This document shows, one piece after another, positions 51,465 through 63,227 of a stretch of DNA of 64,000 nucleotides. The notes under the pieces were generated by a model. The model searched no databases. It saw only the letters and a list, made by a program, of their open reading frames with translations, and was not told where the DNA came from. Numbering within the stretch: position 1 is the stretch's first letter; each line of letters starts with the position of its first letter. The translations under genes and the position numbers were made by a program. The stretch is from Pseudoclavibacter caeni (GTDB taxonomy: Bacteria > Actinomycetota > Actinomycetes > Actinomycetales > Microbacteriaceae), in assembly GCF_008831125.1 (NCBI RefSeq), contig NZ_WBKA01000001.1, positions 496,001 through 560,000 on the forward strand, given 5' to 3'.

Positions 51465-52871
51465 TCAGGCCGGTTCGCCCGCGGCGTCCGCGCCGCCCAG
51501 CACCAGCTCGGCCAGCGCGTCCGCCGTCAGCCGCACCGAGTCGACGTCGACCCGCTCGTCGATGCCGTGCAGGCGCTCGCGGAAGTCGGCCAGCCCGAGC
51601 CGGCGGGAGAACAGCCCGAACCCGTAGACGTGCGTGCCCCGGGGGCGCAGGAACCGGCCGTCGCTGCCGCCGGGGCCGATCGAGTATGCGGGCACGGCGT
51701 CCGGGTGCCGGCGCCGGAACACCCGGGTGATCGCGCGGCACAGCGCCGTGTCGACCGGCGAGGTGCTGCCCGCGTCGAACTGGTCACCCGTGACGGTGAC
51801 GAGGTCGTGCCACGGGGCGAGGAGCCCGGCGAGCAGCGCGGCCACGTCGTCCGCGGTCTGACCGGGCAGCACCCGGATGTCCAGGTCGATCGTCGCGCTG
51901 CCCGGGATCACGTTGCGCTTCTCACCGGCGCGGACGATGTCGGGCGACACGGTCATGCGGGTGAGCGCGTGGCCGAGCGGGGCGAGCGGGCCGAGCGCCG
52001 GCAGCGCCGCGTCGAGGGTGGCGGGGTCGAGCAGGCGGGCGGTCGTCTGTGGGCCGAGTCGCAGCCCGTGCACGAGGCTCTCCCAGTGCGGCAGGATCGT
52101 CACCGGGGCCGGGGCGCGCAGCACGTGCAGCACGATCTCGGCGGCGATGCCGGCCGCGTTGCGGGCTCCGCGCGGCACCGAGCCGTGCCCGGGCACCCCG
52201 CGCACGTGCACCCGCCGGGGCGCGCTGCCCTTCTCACCGATGCCGAGCGTGATGCCGGAGTCGGCGCGCGCCGGGTCGAGCAGCACGCCGCCCTGCTCGG
52301 TGAGCGCGTCGTCCACCGCCAGCAGGTCGGGGCGGTGGGCCATGATCCACTCGACGCCGAGGCCGCCGCCGGCCTCCTCGTCGGCGACCACGGCGAGCAC
52401 CAGATCGCCGGCCGGACGCGGGTCGGCGAGCACCGCCTGCCGGAACACGGCGACCATCGCGGCGGTGAGCGTGAGCATGTCGACGGTGCCGCGGCCCCAG
52501 ATCTCGCCGTCGGCGACGTCCGCGTCGAAGGGCGGGTGCGTCCACCGGCTCGCGTCGGCCGGCACGACGTCCAGATGCCCCAGCAGGGCGAGCGAGCGGG
52601 CGTGCGGATCCGTGCCGCGCAGCCGGGCGATCAGCGAGGTGCGCCCCGCATGCGGCTCGACGATCTCGGCGGTGACGTCCGGGTGCTCGAGGGCCGTGCC
52701 CAAGAACGCCTGCACCACGCGCACCGCCGCGAGCTCCTGGCCGGAGTCGGGGGTGCCGTCGTTGACGCACGCCGTGCGCACGAGCCGGCGCAGCAGCGCG
52801 ACGGTGTCGTCCGCGAGGCGCGTGCGGTCGGGTGGCAGGGGAGTGCGGGCGGCGGCGTGCAGGGGGTCCAT
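51465..52871 (-). CDS. M20 family metallopeptidase
   Basis: A 468-residue dizinc peptidase or deacylase. Metal motifs are LLGHLDVVPAD, GRGTVDMLTLTAAM, ADEEAGGG and GPGGSDGRF, and the dimerisation insert has GVPGHGSVPRGARNAAG. The family hydrolyses dipeptides or N-acyl amino acids; the exact substrate is not clear. The ATG was set where the conserved region begins. It is the last gene before the organosulfur island on its side and converges on the LLM gene with 70 bases between. Confidence 0.87.
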   Translation of the reverse strand: MDPLHAAARTPLPPDRTRLADDTVALLRRLVRTACVNDGTPDSGQELAAVRVVQAFLGTALEHPDVTAEIVEPHAGRTSLIARLRGTDPHARSLALLGHLDVVPADASRWTHPPFDADVADGEIWGRGTVDMLTLTAAMVAVFRQAVLADPRPAGDLVLAVVADEEAGGGLGVEWIMAHRPDLLAVDDALTEQGGVLLDPARADSGITLGIGEKGSAPRRVHVRGVPGHGSVPRGARNAAGIAAEIVLHVLRAPAPVTILPHWESLVHGLRLGPQTTARLLDPATLDAALPALGPLAPLGHALTRMTVSPDIVRAGEKRNVIPGSATIDLDIRVLPGQTADDVAALLAGLLAPWHDLVTVTGDQFDAGSTSPVDTALCRAITRVFRRRHPDAVPAYSIGPGGSDGRFLRPRGTHVYGFGLFSRRLGLADFRERLHGIDERVDVDSVRLTADALAELVLGGADAAGEPA

Positions 52872-53269
52872 GCCATCCCACGATACCGGCCGGTGTGCGA
52901 TACCGAGGTGGGGATGCACGCGGGGCTGGTCGAGCGGGGGCTGGCCTGTGGACAGCCGTCTCTGCGCCACCGTCTTCGTGCGCGACCACGTTCGCGCCAG
53001 TGGGTGGCGCATGCCCGGTCGTGGCGGCAGCGGGCGGCGCAGAAGTGGCTGCTGGCCCTGTCGGAGTGGGGCATGCCGGTGCAGGAGTCCCCGCCATCCC
53101 GCCAGACGGTGGCCCGCGCGGCACGAGCGAGCCCGGCCACTGTACACGGTGGACTGTCGGCTCGGCTTCGGCTGTGCCTACAGTGGGCTCGGGCGTCGCC
53201 GATGACGCGCGGCGTCGTCCCCGGAGAAGTCGTCACCGAGACCACCCCGAGACCACACAGGAGGTCCGC
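52872..53269. other. Divergent intergenic region before the aldehyde dehydrogenase gene
   Basis: No supported gene. The stretch holds the promoters of two divergent genes. A TACAGT -10-like box at about 53179-53184 is the only hint, without a good -35. Confidence 0.3.
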
Positions 53270-54646
53270 ATGTCCATTGCCACAGTCAACCCGGCGACCG
53301 GAGCGACGGAGCGCACGTTCGATGAGATCGACGACGCCGAGCTCGAGCGCCGTCTGCAGGTCGCCCACGACGCCTGGCTCGCCCATCGTCGCACCGGCTT
53401 CGCGGAGCGGGCCGAGAGGATCAACAGGGCCGCCGACCTGCTCGACGCCGATGCCGATTCGCTCGGCCGCACGATCACCGCCGAGATGGGCAAGACGTAC
53501 GCCCAGGCGAAGGCCGAGGTGCACAAGTCGGCGCGTGCGCTGCGCTTCTACGCCGAGAACGCCGAGCGCTTCCTCGCCCCACAGCCGCTGCCGGATCCCT
53601 CGGTCGTCGACGCGAAGCAGGCCTACGCGATCTTCCAGCCGATCGGCCCGGTGCTCGCCGTCATGCCGTGGAACTTCCCGGTCTGGCAGGTCATCCGCTT
53701 CGCCGCACCGGCGATCATGGCCGGCAACGTCGGCCTGCTCAAGCACGCCTCGAACGTGCCCCAGACCGCGCTGTACATCCAGGATCTCTTCACCCGAGCC
53801 GGGTTCCCGGAGGGTGTGTTCCAGACCCTGCTGATCTCGTCGCGCCGCGTCGAGAAGGTCATCCGCGACCCGCGCGTCGCCGCGGTCACGCTCACCGGCA
53901 GCGAGCCGGCCGGGCGCTCCGTGTCGTCCATCGCCGCCGACGAGATCAAGAAGAGCGTGCTCGAGCTCGGCGGGTCCGACCCATTCGTCGTGCTGCCCTC
54001 CGCCGACCTCGACGAGGCGGTGAAGGTCGGCGTGGCCGCACGCATGTCGAACAACGGCCAGGCGTGCATCAACGCGAAACGCTTCATCGTGCACGCCGAT
54101 GTCTATGACGCGTTCGTGGAGAAGTTCCTCGCCCGCGTCGCGGCGCTGAAGGTCGGCGACCCGATGGAGGACGGCGTGGACGTCGGACCGCTGTCCTCCG
54201 AGGGTGCCCGCCGCGACCTGCTCGGTCTCGTCGACGACGCCACCGCCCACGGCGCCACGGTGCTCGCCGGCGGCCACGCGATGGACCGGCCCGGCTGGTA
54301 CGTCGAGCCCACGGTCGTCTCGGGGATCACCAAGGACGCCCGCCTCTACTACGAGGAGGCCTTCGGGCCGGTCGCATCGGTGTACCGTGTCGCCGACATC
54401 GACGAGGCGATCGAGCTGGCCAACGACACGCCGTTCGGTCTCGGCGCCGTCGCCTGGACGAACGACCCGGCTGAGCAGCAGCGCATGGTCACCGAGCTCG
54501 AGGCGGGCACCGTCGTCATCAACGGCTCGACGATCTCGTACCAGGAGATGCCGTTCGGCGGGCACAAGCGCTCGGGCTTCGGCCGTGAGCTCGCCGCCGA
54601 GGGCATCCGCGAGTTCATGAACCTCAAGTCGGTGCGCATCTGCTGA
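53270..54646 (+). CDS. gabD: NAD(P)-dependent succinate-semialdehyde-type dehydrogenase
   Basis: A 458-residue aldehyde dehydrogenase. Catalytic Cys266 (NNGQACINAKRF), Glu232 (LELGGSDPFV) and Asn135 (PWNFP) are in place. TLTGSEPAGRSVS, YEEAFGPVASVYRV and MPFGGHKRSGFGRELAAEGIREF support the succinate-semialdehyde dehydrogenase branch. A CAGGAGG site precedes the ATG. It oxidises an aldehyde to the acid, probably succinate semialdehyde to succinate. A strong terminator follows; it appears to be transcribed alone. Confidence 0.9.
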   Translation: MSIATVNPATGATERTFDEIDDAELERRLQVAHDAWLAHRRTGFAERAERINRAADLLDADADSLGRTITAEMGKTYAQAKAEVHKSARALRFYAENAERFLAPQPLPDPSVVDAKQAYAIFQPIGPVLAVMPWNFPVWQVIRFAAPAIMAGNVGLLKHASNVPQTALYIQDLFTRAGFPEGVFQTLLISSRRVEKVIRDPRVAAVTLTGSEPAGRSVSSIAADEIKKSVLELGGSDPFVVLPSADLDEAVKVGVAARMSNNGQACINAKRFIVHADVYDAFVEKFLARVAALKVGDPMEDGVDVGPLSSEGARRDLLGLVDDATAHGATVLAGGHAMDRPGWYVEPTVVSGITKDARLYYEEAFGPVASVYRVADIDEAIELANDTPFGLGAVAWTNDPAEQQRMVTELEAGTVVINGSTISYQEMPFGGHKRSGFGRELAAEGIREFMNLKSVRIC

Positions 54647-54756
54647 GGCCGGTGCCGCTGATGGCGGGGCGTCGGGGCTGCTGGCGGCTGAGCAGCTGAT
54701 GGCGACCTACTGGCGGCAGGGTGCTCCAGCGGCTGTGCGGTCGCAGCCGGCATCGT

Positions 54757-54786
54757 GAGGGGCGCGTCCATCCGGGCGCGCCCCTC
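54757..54786 (+). terminator. Terminator after the aldehyde dehydrogenase gene
   Basis: A perfect 10-bp GC stem (GAGGGGCGCG with CGCGCCCCTC) around a 10-base loop, 110 bases after the stop codon. A short GTCGTCTG stretch follows. The rest of the 455-base gap holds only the dispersed repeat below and Gly/Pro-rich-like GC simple sequence. Confidence 0.65.
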
Positions 54787-54864
54787 GTCGTCTGCGGGTG
54801 AGGGACGGGTGTCGCGATGCGGATTCACCGTTTACGTCTGGATCCAGCGGGATGCGGTGGTCTG

Positions 54865-54903
54865 CTGCTGAATCGGTGGCGATCTGCTGAATCGGTGACG
54901 GCG
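54865..54903. repeat. Dispersed intergenic repeat, copy 2
   Basis: Two tandem 19-base units, CTGCTGAATCGGTGGCGAT followed by a near copy. The first 31 bases match the block at 44948-44978 in 26 of 31 positions. Both sit in intergenic DNA, so a small repeat family is likely in this genome. Confidence 0.6.
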
Positions 54904-55101
54904 GCCCCCTCAGGCGGCCGCGGATGACGCCGAGCGGCCTCAGGCTGCCTCAGATGGCGGCTGGCGACGGATGACGGCGATGGCGGGGCCCGGGTGCGAC
55001 TCCGCAGGCCCCGGACGACGCCCCACGGCGCTCCCGACGGCCCGTGCCGTCACAGTCGCTCTGATCCCGGCCGCGTTCGCGGGGTTGAGTAGGCTGGGCG
55101 G

Positions 55102-56418
55102 GTGACCGAGACCCAGGCCGAGAACCAGGACCACCCGCTGCGCATCCTCATCGGCTGCGACACGTTCGCGCCGGACGTCAACGGGGCCGCCCGCTTCACC
55201 GAGCGGCTCGCGGCGGGGCTCGTGCAGCGCGGGCATGATGTCCACATCGTCGCTCCGGCGACGTCCCGCCGCACCGCGGGCGTGTTCACCGAGGTCATCG
55301 AGGGCGAGCCGATGACGGTGCATCGCCTGCCCTCCTGGCGGTGGTACCCGCACGACTGGCTGCGCTTCGTGTGGCCGTTCACGATCCGCCGACGCGCCAG
55401 GGCCGTGCTCGATGACGTTCACCCCGACGTCGTGCACTTCCAGTCGTTCATCGTGGTGGGGCGCGGGCTGTCGATCGAGGCGCACGCCCGCGGCATCCGC
55501 GTGATCGGCACCAACCATTTCATGCCCGAGAACGGCGTCGAGTTCACCGGGCTGCCGGAGTCGCTCAACCGTCGGCTGATCGCCGGGGTGTGGAACGAGG
55601 CGCGCAAGGTGTTCGCGCTCGCCCAGGCGGTGACCACGCCGACCCAGCGCGCCGCCGACTATCTGGAGCGCTGCACCGGGCTGCACGGCGTCATCCCCGT
55701 CAGCTGCGGCATCCGTGCCTCCGACTACCGGCCGCGGCTGGTCGACGCCGATCCCGGGCCCGGCCAGCACATCGTGTTCGTCGGCCGCATCACCGACGAG
55801 AAGCAGATCGACGTGGCCATCCGCGCGTTCGCCCGGCTCGACCCCGCGCTCGACGCGCGGTTCGACGTCGTCGGCGGGGGCGACCAGCTCGGGCGGCTGC
55901 GTCGGCTGGTCGACGAGCTCGGGGTCGCCGGCCGGGTGCGGTTCCTCGGCCGGGTCGACGACGACGTGCTGCGCGAGGTGCTCAGTGCCGGCAGTGTGTT
56001 CGTGATGCCCTCGGTCGCCGAGCTGCAGTCGATCGCGACGATGGAGGCGATGGCCTCGGGCCTGCCCGTCGTCGCGGCCGATGCGATGGCCCTGCCGCAT
56101 CTCGTGCATGACGGCGAGAACGGGCGGTTGTTCCCGCCCGGGGATGATCAGGCGCTCGCCGAGCGGCTCACCGAGGTGCTGCGCCAGGATCGCGCCGCCC
56201 GCCGCCGCATGCAGCAGGCCTCGCTCGACGGCGTGCGCGTGCACGACATCGACCGCACGCTCGACGTGTTCGAGCGGCTCTACCGCGGCCTGCCGCCGCA
56301 CCCGGCCGAGGCGGTCGCTGGCGCGCCGGCCGGAGAGACGGCGGACGCTCCGGGCGCGTCCGCGGGGGAGGCCGGGGACGCCTCGGCCGCCCTCGCGCGG
56401 GAGGCGCGCGGCGCATGA
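55102..56418 (+). CDS. GT4 family glycosyltransferase
   Basis: A 438-residue retaining glycosyltransferase with two Rossmann-like domains. The N domain begins ILIGCDTFAPDVNGAARFTERLAAGLVQRGHDVHIVAP and has TNHFMPEN. The C domain has IVFVGRITDEKQIDVAIRAF and the donor-binding MPSVAELQSIATMEAMASGLPVVAA (Glu-x7-Glu type). Close to PimB/PimC-like mannosyltransferases in outline, but the acceptor is not clear. GTG start; an Ala/Gly-rich tail of about 45 residues follows. It overlaps the next glycosyltransferase by 4 bases. Confidence 0.9.
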   Translation: MTETQAENQDHPLRILIGCDTFAPDVNGAARFTERLAAGLVQRGHDVHIVAPATSRRTAGVFTEVIEGEPMTVHRLPSWRWYPHDWLRFVWPFTIRRRARAVLDDVHPDVVHFQSFIVVGRGLSIEAHARGIRVIGTNHFMPENGVEFTGLPESLNRRLIAGVWNEARKVFALAQAVTTPTQRAADYLERCTGLHGVIPVSCGIRASDYRPRLVDADPGPGQHIVFVGRITDEKQIDVAIRAFARLDPALDARFDVVGGGDQLGRLRRLVDELGVAGRVRFLGRVDDDVLREVLSAGSVFVMPSVAELQSIATMEAMASGLPVVAADAMALPHLVHDGENGRLFPPGDDQALAERLTEVLRQDRAARRRMQQASLDGVRVHDIDRTLDVFERLYRGLPPHPAEAVAGAPAGETADAPGASAGEAGDASAALAREARGA

Positions 56419-57545
56419 GGCTCGGCTTCGACGCCCGGTACATTCGCACCGACCACCACGATGGCATCAGCCGCTTCTCGACCGAGCTCGCGGCGGCGGT
56501 GTGGGACGAGGCGGGCCGCCGCCCGGACGACGAGGTCGTGTTCCTCATCCACGACCCGGCCCAGCGGGCGCTGTTGCCCGCGGGCGTGCCGACGCTCATG
56601 CTGCACGCGCCGACCTCGTGGCGTGAGCCGTTCGCGTCGCTGCGGGTGCGCGATGCCGGGTTCGACGCCGTGTTCTCGCCGATGCAGACGTTCGGGTCGT
56701 TCGGCCACCGTGGTCGGTTCCGGCTCGTGCTCAGCCTGCACGACCTCATCTACTACCGGCACCGCACCCCGCCGCGTGAGCTCGCCTGGCCGATCCGCCT
56801 CGGCTGGCGGCTGTTCTACCTGACCAGGCTGCCCCAGCGGCTCACCCTCGACGCGGCGGACGCCGTGGTCACCGTGAGCGAGACCAGCCGCCGGCAGATC
56901 GCGCAGGCCCGGCTCACCCGCCGCCCGCTGTGGGTGGTCGCGAATGCCCCGCAGGCCACGGGCACGCGCGCGGATCGGTCGGTCTGGTCCGAGACCGCCC
57001 CGCTCGACCTCGTCTACATGGGCTCGTTCATGGGGTACAAGGACGTCGAGACGCTCGTGCGCGCGCAGCGCAGGCTGGGGGAGGCGACCCGGCTGCACCT
57101 GCTGTCGCGCATCTCGCCCGAGCGGGAGCGCGAGCTCGCCCGGCTGGCCGGCGGGGCGGACGTCGTGTTCCACCACGGGGTGAGCGACGCGGTGTACACG
57201 CGGCTGCTCACCGGCAACGCCCTGCTCGTCACGGCGAGCCGTGACGAGGGGTACGGGCTGCCGATCGCCGAGGCACTCGCACTCGGCACCCCGGCGGTGG
57301 TCACCGATCTCGAGATCTTCCACGAGGTCGCCGGCGACGGCGCCCGTTACGCGCCGGCCGGCGACGACGCCGCGTTCGCGCAGGCGATCCGGTCGCTGCG
57401 CCCGGTGGCGACACGGCGGCGGCTCGCGGACGCGGGTCTCGCCCGGATGGCCCGGCACACTTGGCGGGACTCGGCGGTCACCCTGCTCGACCGGCTCGAG
57501 GAGCTCACCGCGACGCCGCCGCGCGCCGCACGAGCACGTCGGTGA
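56415..57545 (+). CDS. GT4 family glycosyltransferase (second)
   Basis: A 376-residue glycosyltransferase. RLGFDARYIRTDHHDGISRFSTELAAAV, LHDLIYYRHRTPPRE, LVYMGSFMGYKDVETLVRA and TASRDEGYGLPIAEALALGTPAVVTD show the GT4 fold and donor site. It forms an operon with the upstream GT4 gene, so the two may add successive sugars to one lipid or polymer. Its 3' end overlaps the converging membrane-protein gene by 41 bases. Confidence 0.88.
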   Translation: MRLGFDARYIRTDHHDGISRFSTELAAAVWDEAGRRPDDEVVFLIHDPAQRALLPAGVPTLMLHAPTSWREPFASLRVRDAGFDAVFSPMQTFGSFGHRGRFRLVLSLHDLIYYRHRTPPRELAWPIRLGWRLFYLTRLPQRLTLDAADAVVTVSETSRRQIAQARLTRRPLWVVANAPQATGTRADRSVWSETAPLDLVYMGSFMGYKDVETLVRAQRRLGEATRLHLLSRISPERERELARLAGGADVVFHHGVSDAVYTRLLTGNALLVTASRDEGYGLPIAEALALGTPAVVTDLEIFHEVAGDGARYAPAGDDAAFAQAIRSLRPVATRRRLADAGLARMARHTWRDSAVTLLDRLEELTATPPRAARARR

Positions 57546-58536
57546 TCCGCGCGACGATGGCCATGACCGCGGCGATCGCGCCGGTGGCCGTCGCCGCGAC
57601 CTGCAGTGGCATGGCCAGGGATGTCATGAGCGGCTCGGCCGCCGACCCCAGCTGATCGGTCAGCAGCTGCGCGACCGCCCAGCCGCCGCCGCGGGCGAGC
57701 GCGAATGTGACCGCCGCGGCCACGACGAGCCACACGCCGGTGCGGGCGAGCGCGCGCAGTCGGCGGCCGGCGAGCAGCACGCCGAGCAGGATCGCCGCGG
57801 CCGTGCCGATCGCGAGCGGGTCGGCTGCCCGGTCCACGGCCTGCACGGCGGGGGCGAGCCGGTCGAGGGCGCCGTCGGGGCCGACGGCCACGGTGACCGT
57901 TGTGTCGGGCAGTGCGTCGCCGAGGTTCGCGCTCAGCGCGGTCAGCGCCTGGCGCACGGGGTCGAGCAGCGGGGAGACGTCGATGACGATCCGGCCGGCC
58001 GTGTCGGTCGCGTCGGTCGACGCGGTGCCGCGCATCCGGTCGACGTTCGTGTCATGTGTGGCCGCGAGCAACGACTGCCAGGTTTGCCGGCCGGTGTCGG
58101 AGGAGAGCGTCTGATCGATCGCCTGGCGCACGGTCTGCTTCACCTGCGGGGCGAGGATCGCGCGCGCCTGCTCGGGCAGCTGCACATGGTCGGTGATGGC
58201 CGCCGCGGCCTTCTGCGCGACGGCGTCGCGCACCTGGTCGTCGTCGACGACGCCGACGTTGTCGTCCACGAATGCCTGCGTGTTGAGCAGGTGGTGCTCG
58301 GCCCACCAGCCGGTGAGCGCGAGCGGTGTGGCGAGCACGGCGAGCACGAGCAGGATGCCCGAGACGACGCTCGCGACGCGGCCGAGCGGGCCCCGGTGGC
58401 CGGTGCCGTCCGAGGCGGGGGCGCCGTCGCGTCCGCCGCCCGTGCCGCCGCGCCTGTCGCGTCGGGCCCGCCGGTCTGCGGCGTCCTGCTCGCGCACGAG
58501 CTCGTCGAAGCTCACCGTCTGGTCATGTCGTGACAT
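57505..58536 (-). CDS. Integral membrane protein with large extracytoplasmic domain, unknown function
   Basis: A 343-residue protein. A charged Arg/Gly-rich cytoplasmic start of about 50 residues precedes membrane segment 1 ([24 protein letters not shown]). An extracytoplasmic region of about 160 residues follows ([30 protein letters not shown]). Three more membrane segments (about 235-335) end the protein. Many actinobacteria have such proteins with no known role. It is divergent from clpB, and it lies opposite the glycosyltransferase genes. Confidence 0.75.
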   Translation of the reverse strand: MSRHDQTVSFDELVREQDAADRRARRDRRGGTGGGRDGAPASDGTGHRGPLGRVASVVSGILLVLAVLATPLALTGWWAEHHLLNTQAFVDDNVGVVDDDQVRDAVAQKAAAAITDHVQLPEQARAILAPQVKQTVRQAIDQTLSSDTGRQTWQSLLAATHDTNVDRMRGTASTDATDTAGRIVIDVSPLLDPVRQALTALSANLGDALPDTTVTVAVGPDGALDRLAPAVQAVDRAADPLAIGTAAAILLGVLLAGRRLRALARTGVWLVVAAAVTFALARGGGWAVAQLLTDQLGSAAEPLMTSLAMPLQVAATATGAIAAVMAIVARITDVLVRRAAASR

Positions 58537-58734
58537 CGGCTTGGTCTCCTCCCGGCCGTGCGCGGGTGCGACAGGCCATGCGAACCATTCTGCCCCGTCC
58601 GCGCACCCGGGGTCTGCGCCCCCGCCGGGCGCCGGCCCCGGGCGATCGGCGTCGACGCTGCCATCGCGGCGCCTGCCCGTCCGGCATGCCGCGGGACGCC
58701 GGGCGCCGCCTGCTGCCAGGCCTTGTGCGACAAA

Positions 58735-58764
58735 GTTGAGTGGAATAGACTCAAGTCACATCAT
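58735..58764 (+). promoter_or_regulatory. HspR (HAIR) box and overlapping promoter of clpB
   Basis: GTTGAGT-N7-ACTCAAG (58735-58755) matches the HAIR consensus CTTGAGT-N7-ACTCAAG at 13 of 14 positions. The TTGAGT half also serves as a -35 candidate, with CATCAT 17 bases downstream as -10. HspR bound here would block transcription of clpB. The leader from there to the ATG is about 180 bases, and I found nothing else supportable in the 411-base gap. Confidence 0.85.
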
Positions 58765-58947
58765 GTTGATGCAGATGCGAGTCGGAACGGGCCGCCTCTG
58801 GGTCGGATCCCGGTCCTGAGGCGGTGTGGGACGGCGCGCGGGTGTCCGCGGCGGCTCATGGCCGCGGCGCCGGTACGGTGGACGAGACGACAGGGCTCGC
58901 CACCGAGCGGCGGACGAGGCCAGGCTCGCCGCCGAGAAGGAGACAGC

Positions 58948-61143
<2,196 letters not shown>

Positions 61144-61203
61144 ACCGCGCGGGTTCGCGGTCGGGCTGCGGCTCGGTCGCGAGGCCCGCATCCATCGGGC
61201 ATG

Positions 61204-61245
61204 CGACGGGGCGCGTCACCGGGAGACCGGGGACGCGCCCCGTCG
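61204..61245 (+). terminator. Terminator after clpB
   Basis: A perfect 14-bp GC stem (61204-61217 with 61232-61245) around a 14-base loop, 60 bases after the clpB stop. A GTCGTC stretch follows but no T-run. Confidence 0.7.
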
Positions 61246-61363
61246 TCGCGTGCGCGGGCGACGGCCCGCCCCGCGGGTGGCAGGACGGCCCGGGGCTGAG
61301 TCGCGTGGATGCGGCTGCGGCATCGGCGTGGGCTGCTCGTGGCAGGTGGACGGCGCCCGCCCG

Positions 61364-61411
61364 CAGATACCCCACCCGGGTATCTGGACTATACTGGTGG
61401 GTGTACACCAG
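61364..61411 (+). promoter_or_regulatory. CsoR-like palindrome with TATACT -10 candidate, upstream of proV
   Basis: CAGATACCC-N5-GGGTATCTG (61364-61386) is a perfect 9-5-9 inverted repeat. TATACT (61390-61395) follows directly as a good -10 box; no good -35 is seen. CTGGTG-N6-CACCAG (61394-61411) is a second repeat. ATACCC...GGGTAT resembles operators of the CsoR/RcnR family. proV starts about 390 bases downstream. No supportable gene lies between (61412-61784). Confidence 0.55.
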
Positions 61412-61784
61412 AACGCGCGCGGTCACTGCGGGCCCTGCCTCGCGGCCGTTCGTATGGTCGTCGGAGTGGGCGCGCGGGCCTCGCGCGTCGCCGGCCTCCG
61501 GGGTCGCCGCCATGACGAGCAGGCTTGATCCGGGGCTCAGGCACAGCTCCCCGACCCGTTCGCGACAGCAGACCGACTCCGGCACCCAGAGCGCCGGACG
61601 TGACCCGTGAACGAGTCCCGGCGCGGCGTCTCGAACGCCGCAGGCCGACTCCGGCGCCGTCGCCACGCCATCGTCGGCGTGCGCGGACGCCGACCCATCC
61701 GACGCGGGTCATGCCGGCCCGGACCCCGTGACAGCCGCGGGGCGCACCAGGGCGGGCACCGGAGACCGGTCGTCAGGAGGACGC

Positions 61785-63227
61785 ATGACGTCACCGGTCA
61801 TCGAGGTCGAGCATCTGTACAAGGTGTTCGGCCGTCGCCCGCAGGAGGTGGTGCGCCGCATCACCGAGGGCGCCAGCCGCGACGAGCTGACCGCGCTGGG
61901 CACCGCCGCGGTCATCGACGCGAGCTTCACCGTCCAGTCGGGCGAGTTCTTCGTCGTGATGGGGCTCTCCGGCTCGGGCAAGTCCACGCTCATCCGGATG
62001 CTCAACGGGCTCAACACCCCCACCAGCGGCACCGTGCGCGTGTTCGGCCACGACCTGGCCGAGCTCTCGGCGCCCGAGCTGCGCCGGCTGCGGCAGCGGC
62101 GCGTCTCCATGGTGTTCCAGCACTTCGCGCTGCTGCCGAATCGCACCGTCCTCGAGAACGCCGCCTATGGTCTCGAGGTGCAGGGTGTCGACCTGGCCGA
62201 GCGCAGCCGACGCGCGCTCGAGGTGCTCGAGCGGGTCGGGCTGAAGGGCTGGGAGGCTCGGTTCCCCGGCGAGCTCTCCGGCGGCATGCAGCAGCGCGTC
62301 GGGCTCGCCCGGGCGCTCGCCGCCGACACTGACATCCTGCTCATGGACGAGGCGTTCAGCGCCCTCGACCCGCTCATCCGGCGTGAGATGCAGGAGCAGC
62401 TGCTCGACCTGCAGGCCGACCTCGCGAAGACGATCGTGTTCATCACCCATGACCTCAACGAGGCGATGTTCCTCGGCGACCGGGTCGCGGTGATGCGTGA
62501 CGGGCGCATCGTGCAGCTCGGCACGCCCGAGGACATCCTCACCGACCCGGCCAACGACTACGTCGCCCGGTTCGTGCGGGACGTCGACCGGGCCCGGGTG
62601 CTCACCGCGCGCAGCGTCATGGAGCCGATCATGGCCCAGGTGCAGGTGACGAGCGGCCCCCGCACGGCCCTGCGCGTCATGCGTGAGCAGCAGGTGTCGT
62701 TCGCGTTCGTGCTCGACCGCGGCCGCCGCTACCGCGGCGTGGTCAGCGACCGCGACGTCACCCGGCTGATCAAGCAGGGCTCCAGCGATCTGGCGAGCAT
62801 CGTGCAGCCGTCGCTCACCGTCGGCCCCGATGAGGTGCTTGCCGACCTGGTGCGCCCCTCGGTGATCTCCCGGCTGCCGCTCGGCGTCGTCGACGACCGG
62901 GGCCGCCTGCTCGGCGGCATCCCGCGCGCGACGCTGCTCGCGTCGATGTCGAGCGTGCCCGCCACCACGCAGGCCCTCGACGTGATCACTCCGGAGGCCC
63001 GCGAGCTCGCCGCCGGTGACACGCTCGTGCCTGAGGCGAAGGCCGCGCTCGCCGGGGCGCTCGCCGCGGACGGCCGTGGCGACGCGTCCGGCTCGCCCCA
63101 CGCCTCTGACACTGCCACCGCAACGCCCGACACCAGCGCGGCTGCCGCCCCGGCCCCGCATGAGTCGTGCGCGGGCGGGGACGATGCCACACCCGCATCC
63201 GCCGCCGGGGGAGAGGAGACCCGCTGA
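61785..63227 (+). CDS. proV: Glycine betaine/proline ABC transporter ATP-binding protein
   Basis: A 480-residue ProV/OpuAA-type ATPase. Walker A is GLSGSGKST (near residue 64), Q-loop MVFQHFALLP, signature LSGGMQQRVGLARAL, Walker B ILLMDEAFSALDP and FITHDLNEAM. Residues about 280-390 form a CBS-domain pair (VMEPIMAQVQVTSGPRTALRVM; VVSDRDVTRLI) that senses ionic strength in OpuA systems. An Ala/Gly/Asp-rich tail follows. CAGGAGG precedes the ATG. It overlaps proW by one base (TGATG) and imports osmoprotectants. Confidence 0.93.
   Translation: MTSPVIEVEHLYKVFGRRPQEVVRRITEGASRDELTALGTAAVIDASFTVQSGEFFVVMGLSGSGKSTLIRMLNGLNTPTSGTVRVFGHDLAELSAPELRRLRQRRVSMVFQHFALLPNRTVLENAAYGLEVQGVDLAERSRRALEVLERVGLKGWEARFPGELSGGMQQRVGLARALAADTDILLMDEAFSALDPLIRREMQEQLLDLQADLAKTIVFITHDLNEAMFLGDRVAVMRDGRIVQLGTPEDILTDPANDYVARFVRDVDRARVLTARSVMEPIMAQVQVTSGPRTALRVMREQQVSFAFVLDRGRRYRGVVSDRDVTRLIKQGSSDLASIVQPSLTVGPDEVLADLVRPSVISRLPLGVVDDRGRLLGGIPRATLLASMSSVPATTQALDVITPEARELAAGDTLVPEAKAALAGALAADGRGDASGSPHASDTATATPDTSAAAAPAPHESCAGGDDATPASAAGGEETR

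Noticed and set aside
61412-61784. Short frames between the CsoR-like site and proV
   Set aside because: No ribosome site plus gene-like composition on either strand; translations are Arg/Pro-rich shadows.
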